Positions 1-5,086 are shown, counted from the stretch's first letter. The stretch is DNA of 9,729 nucleotides from Mariniphaga sp. (GCA_025363795.1 JANYLE010000157.1:1-9729); one strand, 5' to 3'. The notes: generated from the sequence alone by a model not told the origin. A program made the numbers and translations.

Positions 1-13
1 AAGTGGGCAAAAG

Positions 14-29
14 GTCTGATTTGTCAGAC
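14..29. repeat. Short perfect stem-loop at left edge
   Basis: GTCTGA (14-19) and TCAGAC (24-29) form a perfect 6-bp stem with a TTTG loop. It lies about 45 bp downstream of the stop of the 59-aa minus-strand gene, in a GC-richer patch (CCCGCCTGCC nearby). No T-tract follows on the minus strand, so a classical terminator is not well supported. By position it could be part of another inter-cassette palindrome cut by the window edge. Confidence 0.4.
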
Positions 30-72
30 AGGTAAAACTCCCGCCTGCCATATTCAGTTTGTTGTGTGCAGT

Positions 73-252
73 TTATTGAATATCAATTTTTTTGCTCATT
101 TTTGTTATTATCAGCCCTATTATCGGAGTAAGCAACATTGACCAAAAAACTGATTTTCCATATCCAATTTCTCGCTTTGCTCCAATGTGTTTTGCAATTA
201 AATGAGTCAGTACAATGCCAATTACAATTACAGCAATCCAAATGTATTCCAT
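73..252 (-). CDS. Small membrane protein, 59 aa, function unknown
   Basis: The minus-strand ATG at 252 opens a 59-codon frame that stops with TAA at 73-75. The product starts MEYIWIAVIVIGIVLTHLIA. It has an N-terminal hydrophobic helix (about residues 3-20), a basic stretch with the motif KHIGAKREIGYGKS (21-34), and a second hydrophobic stretch, FWSMLLTPIIGLIIT (36-50), before a lysine-rich tail. The K(R)-x-IGYG-x-S…F…L-(T/S)P-(I/L)IGLII pattern recurs in small, uncharacterised Bacteroidota membrane proteins and domains, where it joins two helices. I recognise the pattern from memory and cannot search it. An inner-membrane location with a short polar hairpin is inferred. The ATG has an A/T-rich leader typical of the phylum. 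It lies 26 bp after the 62-aa frame on the same strand with no palindromic site between, so the two may be co-transcribed. Confidence 0.68.
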   Translation of the reverse strand: MEYIWIAVIVIGIVLTHLIAKHIGAKREIGYGKSVFWSMLLTPIIGLIITKMSKKIDIQ

Positions 253-278
253 AATTTTAAATTTTAACTGGTTTCAAA

Positions 279-467
279 CTAAACGAACATTTCAAGAATC
301 GCTCCTTGAAACATTAGTATTCTTTTATGTTTGCAAATTACACGCAAATGTTGTCTCTCAATAAATACTGCATCAAACTGCAAAACTTTCTCAACCAGGT
401 TCTCCACTGAAGTGTTGTTCTCAAACTTAAAAACATTGTCCGCGAAAACGTTTCCAATTGCAGTCAA
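279..467 (-). CDS. Hypothetical 62-aa protein, TTG start or 5'-truncated
   Basis: The frame runs from a TTG at 467 to a TAG at 279-281. The translation has a protein-like mix: an acidic amphipathic segment FENNTSVENLVEKVLQFDAV (about residues 15-34), a basic stretch ERQHLRVICKHKR, and the hydrophobic end MFQGAILEMFV. No family is recognised. The frame has no ATG before the internal residues near the end. It stays open upstream of the TTG for ten more codons to a TGA, so either TTG or ATT initiation is used or the gene has lost its 5' end. The last codons overlap a copy of a 14-bp sequence (299-312) that occurs inverted in the leader (495-508). It follows the 67-bp palindromic site at 519-585, like a cassette-borne gene, and precedes the 59-aa membrane protein. 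It could be a decaying fragment. Confidence 0.35.
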   Translation of the reverse strand: MTAIGNVFADNVFKFENNTSVENLVEKVLQFDAVFIERQHLRVICKHKRILMFQGAILEMFV

Positions 468-518
468 GTTTAAAAATCTGTCAAAACCAATTACGTTTCA
501 AGGAGCGACTAAACTGAC

Positions 519-585
519 AGCTAACGCAGGAAGATACACACCGAAAACCACCGCTGCCGCACTTGCCGGGTAGCTGATGTTATGG
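519..585 (-). repeat. attC-like palindromic cassette site (short form, 67 bp)
   Basis: On the minus strand the site starts with CCATAAC, 11 bases after the DUF3788 stop codon, and ends with GTTAGCT just before the next frame. These resemble the RYYYAAC and GTTRRRY boxes of integron attC sites, with some departures from consensus. Next to them are arms ATCAGCTAC and GTATCTTCCTGC, which pair CAG/CTG and TAC/GTA with unpaired bases in between, like the extrahelical bases of attC. The GC-rich centre (543-570) stands out from the AT-rich surroundings. Plus-strand 533-582 matches 1745-1794 at 47 of 50 bases, 553-582 being identical over 30, and GCTAACG-AGGAAG at the other end is shared. The repeat and its gene-linked position are seen; the attC role is inferred. 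No integrase gene is in view. Confidence 0.6.
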
Positions 586-596
586 CCAGTATTTAT

Positions 597-1016
597 TTAA
601 TTCATAAGCTTTATTCCTATCAATTTCAATATATTATCCAAATCGTTTTCGGTTTTTACCTCAATCTGAATAGTCCGACCTTCTGCGTATTTTTTCGTCT
701 CAAATAATTCTTTTTTTATAGAGTCAGGCAATTTGCTATTAAAAATCAAATCAGAAGCTTTGTCACCGAATGTGAATGCTACCCGGAAATATTTATCACA
801 AGGCACAATAAACAACACATTTCGTTTTTTAGAAAACATTTTAAGAATCCAACCTGATTTTTGATTGTAAAATTTCCATTCAGGTTTAAAATCACCATAC
901 TCGTTCTCAATAAAACCTGCAATTTTATCAAGATAGCTTTTGGTCTCTGCTAAATCATAAGCCAACATCTTATCATCAGGTTCAACCAATTTTTCAGTGT
1001 AAATACTTGCAGACAT
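597..1016 (-). CDS. DUF3788 family protein, 139 aa
   Basis: This is a complete cytoplasmic protein of 139 aa with ATG at 1016 and TAA at 597-599. Hallmarks of DUF3788 are visible: KPEWKFY (44-50), GWILK (55-59), KKRNVLFIVPCDKYFRVAFTFGDKA (positions 63-87, key residues PCD and FRV-F-FG), KKYAEGR (108-114), and a C-terminal EVKTENDLDNILKLIGIKL segment (119-137). The length fits the family. No catalytic function is established for DUF3788 and none can be read here; there is no signal peptide or membrane helix. The start lies 4 bp after the stop of the NTF2-like gene, so the pair is almost certainly co-transcribed. Its stop is followed after 11 bases by the 67-bp palindromic site, which is where an integron cassette would carry its recombination site. 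The surrounding DNA is AT-rich compared with the right half of the window. Confidence 0.85.
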   Translation of the reverse strand: MSASIYTEKLVEPDDKMLAYDLAETKSYLDKIAGFIENEYGDFKPEWKFYNQKSGWILKMFSKKRNVLFIVPCDKYFRVAFTFGDKASDLIFNSKLPDSIKKELFETKKYAEGRTIQIEVKTENDLDNILKLIGIKLMN

Positions 1017-1020
1017 AATC

Positions 1021-1506
1021 CTATGATTTAGGATTAGACATGTGAGAATGAATCACTTTCCATTCTCCTTTTATCTTTGAATACACAAAAGTCCAGGCAA
1101 ATACACCAGTCAATATGCGACCATCAACTACTTTTATTGAAGAACTTCCATGAGCAGTCAATAATGCATTATTTTCGGATAATACAGTAATCTTTTTTGT
1201 GTCAATATTCATTTTCTGGTATTCCAATCCCTTTATTCCTGATTTGAATCCAACCATTAATTCCTCGAATGATTTAAAATAAAATCCATTATCAATAAAT
1301 CCAGTCTTTAAAGAATCATTGATGCATTCAGAAATCCCAGTTACATCAAGTTCTTCTCCAGCTTTAATACTTTTATCAAAGGTTAGAGCAATCTCGTTTT
1401 CTATTTTTTTAATCAATGTACTGGATAAGTCTTGTGAATACGAAAATCCGTAAACTCCGAAAGTCATGATTCCGGTAAGAATAAAGCTGTAAATTTTTTG
1501 TCTCAT
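1021..1506 (-). CDS. Secreted NTF2/SnoaL-like (DUF4440-type) protein, 161 aa
   Basis: I start this at the ATG at 1506, which gives MRQKIYSFILTGIMTFGVYG, a clean Sec signal peptide with likely cleavage after FSYSQ (about residue 25). The longer frame from 1569 would bury that signal behind 21 unlikely residues. The mature part has the cone-like NTF2 fold pattern: a helix rich in charged residues (28-45), SFEELMVGFKSGIKGLEYQK (79-98), then beta strands ITVLSENNALLTAHGS, GVFAWTFVYSKIKGEWKVIHSHMS. The closing GEWKVIHSHMS (147-157) is the classic last strand of SnoaL/DUF4440 members. Such proteins may bind small ligands or act as enzymes; no substrate can be named. It is probably periplasmic or outer-membrane-side. 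Its stop is 4 bp from the DUF3788 start. A second, different signal peptide begins 91 bp upstream in another frame (1508-1597), which suggests a recombined 5' end. Confidence 0.75.
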   Translation of the reverse strand: MRQKIYSFILTGIMTFGVYGFSYSQDLSSTLIKKIENEIALTFDKSIKAGEELDVTGISECINDSLKTGFIDNGFYFKSFEELMVGFKSGIKGLEYQKMNIDTKKITVLSENNALLTAHGSSSIKVVDGRILTGVFAWTFVYSKIKGEWKVIHSHMSNPKS

Positions 1507-1507
1507 A

Positions 1508-1597
1508 ATCTTGAATTTTGTCCTGTGTTGTCGAAACATTGCAAACACAAAAAAAACATAAAAGTCCAAATGTCAATATGTTTAGTTTTGTCTTCAT
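1508..1597 (-). pseudogene. Orphan signal-peptide fragment upstream of NTF2-like gene
   Basis: From the ATG at 1597 the minus strand reads MKTKLNILTFGLLCFFCVCN followed by VSTTQDKIQD, which is a convincing Sec or lipoprotein-like signal peptide with cysteines in or near the hydrophobic end. The frame then runs about 30 more codons as low-quality sequence overlapping the NTF2-like gene in another frame and stops at 1409. The ATG at 1506 of the next gene lies just 3' of this fragment. The simplest reading is that the start of one secreted-protein gene was joined to a complete different gene, or that the body of the first was deleted. A short coupled leader ORF is an alternative. Only the signal peptide itself is well supported. 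Confidence 0.4.
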
Positions 1598-1626
1598 ATT
1601 CTGTTGTGTCGTCCTTTTACAGTTGT

Positions 1627-1797
1627 TGCTAACGTAGGAAGCTACTCACCAAGGCGGATTGCGGGCGATTTAGCTTTCGCTGATCATCAATTCCTGTCAA
1701 GCCCAAAAGCAGCGCGGGCGGAATCGAAGATCAGCGAAGCTAAAGATACACACCGAATATCACTGCTGCCGCACTTGCCGGGTAGCTGATGTTAGCT
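1627..1797 (-). repeat. attC-like palindromic cassette site (long form, 171 bp)
   Basis: On the minus strand it opens with AGCTAAC, 9 bases after the stop of the ATPase/nuclease gene, and closes with GTTAGCA shortly before the next leader. The outer arms (ATCAGCTAC… and …TAGCTTCCTAC) pair imperfectly with bulges. It is the same element as the site at 519-585: plus-strand 1745-1794 matches 533-582 at 47 of 50, and 1628-1641 matches 520-533 at 13 of 14. The difference is about 104 extra bp between those two blocks, which hold a long hairpin. attC sites vary mainly in this central region, so the long and short forms fit one family. The function as a recombination site is inferred. Confidence 0.62.
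1669..1744. repeat. Long hairpin inserted in the attC-like site
   Basis: The arms are 1669-1685 (TTTAGCTTTCGCTGATC) and 1729-1744 (GATCAGCGAAGCTAAA). They pair over 16 bp with one bulged T. Inside, ATTCC (1690-1694) can pair with GGAAT (1720-1724) and GCCC with GGGC, so the whole 76 bp can fold into one extended stem. The hairpin is part of the roughly 104 bp absent from the sister site at 519-585 and is flanked by the similar 10-mers GCTACTCACC (1641-1650) and GATACACACC (1745-1754). It could be a small palindromic insertion or the variable stem of a long attC. Confidence 0.6.
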
Positions 1798-1806
1798 GTA
1801 GTATTT

Positions 1807-3831
1807 TCATGTAAATAATTTGTCAAAGAATGGATTATGTCTGCTTTTTGCAACATCCAGTAATTTCCGAAAAGTCATTACTTCAATATGAAGATTTAGT
1901 TTGGGTTGTATCTTAAAGTACGTGCCAAAGGGAGTTTTCTCCCAACCTTTGTCTTTATTAAATTCTACCAATGGTGGAGGTAAAACATCTAGAATTACAA
2001 AACCAAATTTGGCAGTTGTTTTCGAGACAATTACTTGATTTCCTTTATAATTTTTCTTGTCAGATTGATACAAAAATTCATCGAAATACGGCTCAATTAA
2101 TTCCGAAAACTCCCACCTGTAATCACTTTTCTTTTTTTGATGCGCAACATCTCCAGGTCTTTTAAATTCAAATATAACCATGGAATTAATTTCCCCATTA
2201 TTCCGGTCTCCAAAACCAATTGGATTATCAAACATTTCTGGGTTGTCCATTAGCATTAAATCAGCTTCTTTTCTACTTTTCTTCTGAGAATATGAAGTTA
2301 TGGATTTATCGGAAGCAATAAACTTGTAATTTATAAAACGCTCATCTAGTAACCAAAGATTATGATTTTCATAAGAAATATTGTCGCTGGTAATCCCCAT
2401 TGGAAAGATTAAATTATGTACATCTTCTTCCAATTTATATTCTCCATTTTCATCAGCATCTAAAAATTTATCGAATAATTGTATAATAGCTTTTCTTCTA
2501 GTCATATAATCAGCCAGACTGTCCACATCATATGCAGTTTTTGCTTTAATATCTTCTTTTATTTGTCTAATTGTTTCTTCATTTACATTTTTATCGCGAA
2601 TAAATTTTTCAATTTGACTTTCAATATTTTTACGCGCATTATATGAAACTTTATAAAGATGTTCTTCAATTTTATCTTCTGTAAGGTTTGGTGGGACTGC
2701 ATTTAATACTTCTGGATTATTCAAAAAACTCCTGTATCGTGGTGCACTTGTCTTTATGTATTCTTTAACGTCATTAACACTTTTTTCTCTTGATGCTCGA
2801 ACAAATGAATCGTATTCAGATTCAAGTACTTCTGTTAATTTCTCTTCAATTTCTTGAAATGTTAAAACCTTTGAATCATTGAAAAGAAGATTTTCTTTTT
2901 CCTTAGGAATGTTAAATCCGTTTCGAGTTGAAAAAGCTTTTTGGTTCAAATAGTCAGAAACAATATAAACATCTAAAAAATACAGATTTCCATTGTTCGA
3001 AATTGGATAACTAAATAAACTATTAAATGTTTTAATGTTTTTTGGAGAACCAACAACTCTTGAATTTGCGCAATAATGGATATAGTTATTTTTCCTATTA
3101 CCTTCTTTAAGTGTTCTTGTAATATAAATTTTAAAAGTCTGTTCTTTTACCTCAAAACTCCTCTCTTTTTCTTTTGAAACCTTTTTGAATAATTCATTTA
3201 TTACCTCCCCTTGGTTATTGTCTGTGTCAAAAATTATGATTTTTGGTAAAAGGTCATTTAGATAGTAGATTAAACAGTGCTGCATAATTTTTTCAGATAT
3301 GTCCGAAATTGAAAGAGCTGATTTTTCTTTAATCATCTCATTCATGCAGTTATTTAGTGTTACAGATGTACTATATTTTTCAATCTTTGATTTTTCAAAA
3401 GATATTGGTTTTACTTCTTCTAATGCACTAAACTCAAATTCTCTAAAGAACCAATCTTCGTTTTCCTTGTAATTACTTTTTATTCTTAAGATTTCATATG
3501 CCGCTAATACAGTAAACCTTCCTATGCCTTTGCAACCGTATTCTTTATTGATTTTAGAAAACGGAGTTTCAAAGGATTTATAGTTTTTAGTCGTAAATCC
3601 AACACCATTGTCAGTTACAGTAATGGATTTTATTGTTTTTGTATTATCAATATCTGTTTGCATTGGCAAATCCCCTCTATCAATTTTTATTTGAATTTCC
3701 CATTTATCCATAGGAAGAGGTGATTCTTGAAGACTGATAATTGAGTTTACAACGCATTCAAGCATTGGTAATAACACATCTTCTGATGTAAGGTCAACAG
3801 TTTCTACAATATTCTGAACAGGAACTATCAT
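1807..3831 (-). CDS. GHKL ATPase fused to PD-(D/E)XK nuclease-like domain, 674 aa
   Basis: The N-terminal third is a Bergerat-fold (GHKL: HSP90/MutL/histidine-kinase type) ATPase. The N-box has E25 and N29 in LECVVNS, the G1 box is D74-N75-G76-V77-G78-F79, and the G2/lid region is GCKGIGR (99-105). A middle region (about 150-480) contains a transducer-like part and a charged helical stretch (385-470). The C-terminal part starts with NLWLLDERF (491-499) and has EADLMLMD with D524 and VIFEFKRP with E555 and K557, the D-x30-E-x-K layout of PD-(D/E)XK nucleases. No REC, HisKA or membrane segment is present. ATPases of this build, with LW(L)DERF and EFKRP motifs, occur among bacterial mobile and defence genes, so DNA-directed anti-phage activity is a fair inference but not shown. 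ATG at 3831 is the only sensible start. The gene sits alone between inverted ends at 1791-1805 and 3863-3877, as in a single-gene cassette, and is strongly AT-rich. Confidence 0.82.
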   Translation of the reverse strand: MIVPVQNIVETVDLTSEDVLLPMLECVVNSIISLQESPLPMDKWEIQIKIDRGDLPMQTDIDNTKTIKSITVTDNGVGFTTKNYKSFETPFSKINKEYGCKGIGRFTVLAAYEILRIKSNYKENEDWFFREFEFSALEEVKPISFEKSKIEKYSTSVTLNNCMNEMIKEKSALSISDISEKIMQHCLIYYLNDLLPKIIIFDTDNNQGEVINELFKKVSKEKERSFEVKEQTFKIYITRTLKEGNRKNNYIHYCANSRVVGSPKNIKTFNSLFSYPISNNGNLYFLDVYIVSDYLNQKAFSTRNGFNIPKEKENLLFNDSKVLTFQEIEEKLTEVLESEYDSFVRASREKSVNDVKEYIKTSAPRYRSFLNNPEVLNAVPPNLTEDKIEEHLYKVSYNARKNIESQIEKFIRDKNVNEETIRQIKEDIKAKTAYDVDSLADYMTRRKAIIQLFDKFLDADENGEYKLEEDVHNLIFPMGITSDNISYENHNLWLLDERFINYKFIASDKSITSYSQKKSRKEADLMLMDNPEMFDNPIGFGDRNNGEINSMVIFEFKRPGDVAHQKKKSDYRWEFSELIEPYFDEFLYQSDKKNYKGNQVIVSKTTAKFGFVILDVLPPPLVEFNKDKGWEKTPFGTYFKIQPKLNLHIEVMTFRKLLDVAKSRHNPFFDKLFT

Positions 3832-3862
3832 AATTTATTGTTTATCTAGTTAAGAGCAATTC

Positions 3863-3877
3863 AATATTACAGCTAAC
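3863..3877 (-). repeat. Cassette start box paired with 1791-1805
   Basis: On the minus strand this reads GTTAGCTGTAATATT. The plus strand at 1791-1805, just beyond the 3' end of the ATPase gene, reads GTTAGCTGTAGTATT. The two form an inverted repeat matching at 14 of 15 positions that flanks the gene exactly. In integron cassettes the 5' end carries the R' box, whose partner R'' lies at the start of the cassette's own attC, and this is the same arrangement. Plus-strand sequence beyond 3878 no longer resembles the palindromic sites, so 3877/3878 is a likely left boundary of the array. Confidence 0.58.
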
Positions 3878-4120
3878 GATTCAATATCCCCAACCAGTTG
3901 CGTCTATTTCTGCCCTGGACACAAAACGCACAAGACATAAACAGCTTGAAAAACAGTTATTTGACGATTTATGGATGCTTTTCATTAGGTTAGTTGGTTG
4001 AAGTTGCGGTTATTCATATCAAAGTAAACAATAAAGTAGTTCATTTCAAACTTTTTTATTGAAAATAACCGTTGGTGTGATTTAGCTTATGCTGATTCTA
4101 ACTTCGTTGATTTTAACTTA

Positions 4121-4158
4121 GTTGATTTTCAATTCAATTCAATCAATTGAAATCCAAC
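4121..4158. repeat. AT-rich imperfect hairpin
   Basis: GTTGATTTTCAATT (4121-4134) pairs with AATTGAAATCCAAC (4145-4158) at 12 of 14 positions around the loop CAATTCAATC. It lies in an AT-rich low-complexity stretch between two minus-strand genes. No T-tract on either side makes a terminator clear, and the low complexity raises the chance of a coincidental dyad. Confidence 0.35.
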
Positions 4159-4264
4159 TAACATTAAGCAAATTCAATATTAACCAGCTCGTTAATAGCC
4201 TTCACCCGTTTCCCCAGGAGCTAAGCCGTATCATTATAAAACCCATTCACCGGACGTTGTGAGC

Positions 4265-4323
4265 ATTTATGTGAGGGCATTCTGTTCGTTTAAGTCACAT
4301 AAATACTTCCGGTCGCCCGGAAG
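4265..4323. repeat. Two adjacent perfect hairpins downstream of the FN3 gene
   Basis: ATTTATGTGA (4265-4274) and TCACATAAAT (4295-4304) form a perfect 10-bp stem with a 20-nt loop. One base later, CTTCCGG (4306-4312) and CCGGAAG (4317-4323) form a perfect 7-bp stem with a TCGC loop. On the minus strand a third small stem, GCC-GAAA-GGC, precedes them (about 4336-4345). They begin 60 bp past the stop of the minus-strand fibronectin-III gene, so they may form a structured 3' end or protect the transcript. No U-tract follows, so intrinsic termination is uncertain. Confidence 0.5.
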
Positions 4324-4382
4324 AACCCTCTGTACGCCTTTCGGCTTGTCATCATTTCAATTGGACTTTGATCACGCATGAT

Positions 4383-4997
4383 TCAAACAACCACGTGCAT
4401 AATCGGATCGCAATAGGCCGAAGTCCCGTCTTTTGTCACCACTGCCACGCGAAACCAATACCGCACAACCGGGTCAAGCCCATTGAGCTGCGTGGATGCT
4501 TTCGATGTAACACCGGCATTCGTCCAGCCCTCTTCGGTTTGGGAAAGCGTACCGTAACAATATTGCCAGATATAGGACTTGGCACCCGGTACGGCCTGCC
4601 TGTGAAGCACTACGGAACCTGACAGGTCGCCATTCTCTGCACCGAGCTCCGGTTTTTGCATCGGACCGGGTTGCCTCGACACGCTAAAACCTGAACTTAG
4701 AATAATGGCTTCATCAAAGACCGCGATGCGCTCAACATACCGTGCCTCCAGCCGCATTTGGTAATCCCAGGTCGCCTCGGCCTTGTGTAACCGGGCAGTA
4801 GCCTCTTTACCCCCTTGCTGAGCAGCCAAAAAACTATTCTCGAGCTCATCAGTTGAAATCTTTAAATCGTTCAACGGGATATCCGGGGTTACGAAAATTG
4901 GATTACTGTCTATTCCCAACAATACATTCCGCCCTTTCGCCACTTTGCCAGGTACGGGGAATTTTAAAAAGTCGAATACAACATATGATTTTTTCAT
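4383..4997 (-). CDS. Helical plus fibronectin type III protein, 204 aa
   Basis: I start at the ATG at 4997, giving MKKSYVVFDFLKFPVPGKVA. An in-frame ATG at 5021 would add eight residues (MQFKKYTT) but overlaps the palindrome at 5019-5032. Residues 1-105 form a mostly helical region with the pattern FLKFPVPGKVAKGRNVL…F-TPDIPL-DL…LENSFLAAQQGGKEATARLHKAE. The last 90 residues are a fibronectin type III fold: AVPGAKSYIWQY, then STQLNGLDPVVRYWFRVAVV and KDGTSAYCDPI, with the usual L-(x)-YWFRV core and closing G-x-S strand. There is no signal peptide or membrane segment. Bacteroidota encode many uncharacterised proteins of this layout and length; a binding or structural role is a guess. It is divergent from the PAS-LuxR gene, with 700 bp of repeat-rich DNA between, and its base composition is richer in GC than the cassette region. 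Confidence 0.78.
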   Translation of the reverse strand: MKKSYVVFDFLKFPVPGKVAKGRNVLLGIDSNPIFVTPDIPLNDLKISTDELENSFLAAQQGGKEATARLHKAEATWDYQMRLEARYVERIAVFDEAIILSSGFSVSRQPGPMQKPELGAENGDLSGSVVLHRQAVPGAKSYIWQYCYGTLSQTEEGWTNAGVTSKASTQLNGLDPVVRYWFRVAVVTKDGTSAYCDPIMHVVV

Positions 4998-5013
4998 AGT
5001 AGTATATTTTTTA

Positions 5014-5086
5014 AATTGCATTATCGATAATGTCTCAAACTATTCTATTAACCGTCCGATGAGTGGGTTTATCTTAATTGCATTAT
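5014..5086. promoter_or_regulatory. Palindrome and direct repeats upstream of FN3 gene
   Basis: CATTATCGATAATG (5019-5032) is a perfect 14-bp palindrome 22 bp in front of the chosen ATG on the minus strand. The word AATTGCATTAT, which contains one arm, occurs at 5014-5024 and again at 5076-5086, where CATTATTTCAATG forms a weaker dyad. TAGTAGTAT (4997-5005), touching the start codon, is repeated exactly within the dyad in front of the LuxR gene (5682-5690). These look like protein-binding sites controlling the divergent pair; the binding protein is unknown. Confidence 0.4.

Larger units (their letters stand above)
3878..4382. other. Intergenic stretch without a convincing gene
   Basis: About 500 bp separate the cassette boundary from the fibronectin-III gene. 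It holds AT-rich low-complexity DNA (4080-4185, with repeated TTGATTTT and AATTCAA words), a GC-richer part from about 4190, and several hairpins listed separately. A 12-bp direct repeat AATTCAATATTA lies at 3858-3869 and 4171-4182. One plus-strand frame open to a TGA at 3999-4001 gives a protein-like tail but has no start and no recognised family. No RNA gene is recognised. Confidence 0.5.

Noticed and set aside
331..573. Plus-strand frame of 80 codons across the 62-aa gene and the short palindromic site
   Set aside because: It overlaps the palindromic repeat and runs opposite to the local gene order; its end merely translates the repeat.
1604..1789. Plus-strand frame of 61 codons over the long palindromic site
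   Set aside because: It is a translation of the repeat and its hairpin, with no protein-family pattern.
1971..2165. Plus-strand frame inside the ATPase/nuclease gene
   Set aside because: It is antisense to a clearly coding frame that holds the nuclease-like motifs.
4186..4260. tRNA or other structured RNA gene in the GC-richer patch
   Set aside because: No cloverleaf, T-loop (GTTCGA-like with a paired arm) or CCA-side stem could be assembled.
4368..4622. Plus-strand frame antisense to the FN3 gene
   Set aside because: The opposite strand encodes the recognisable fibronectin-III fold; this frame shows none.
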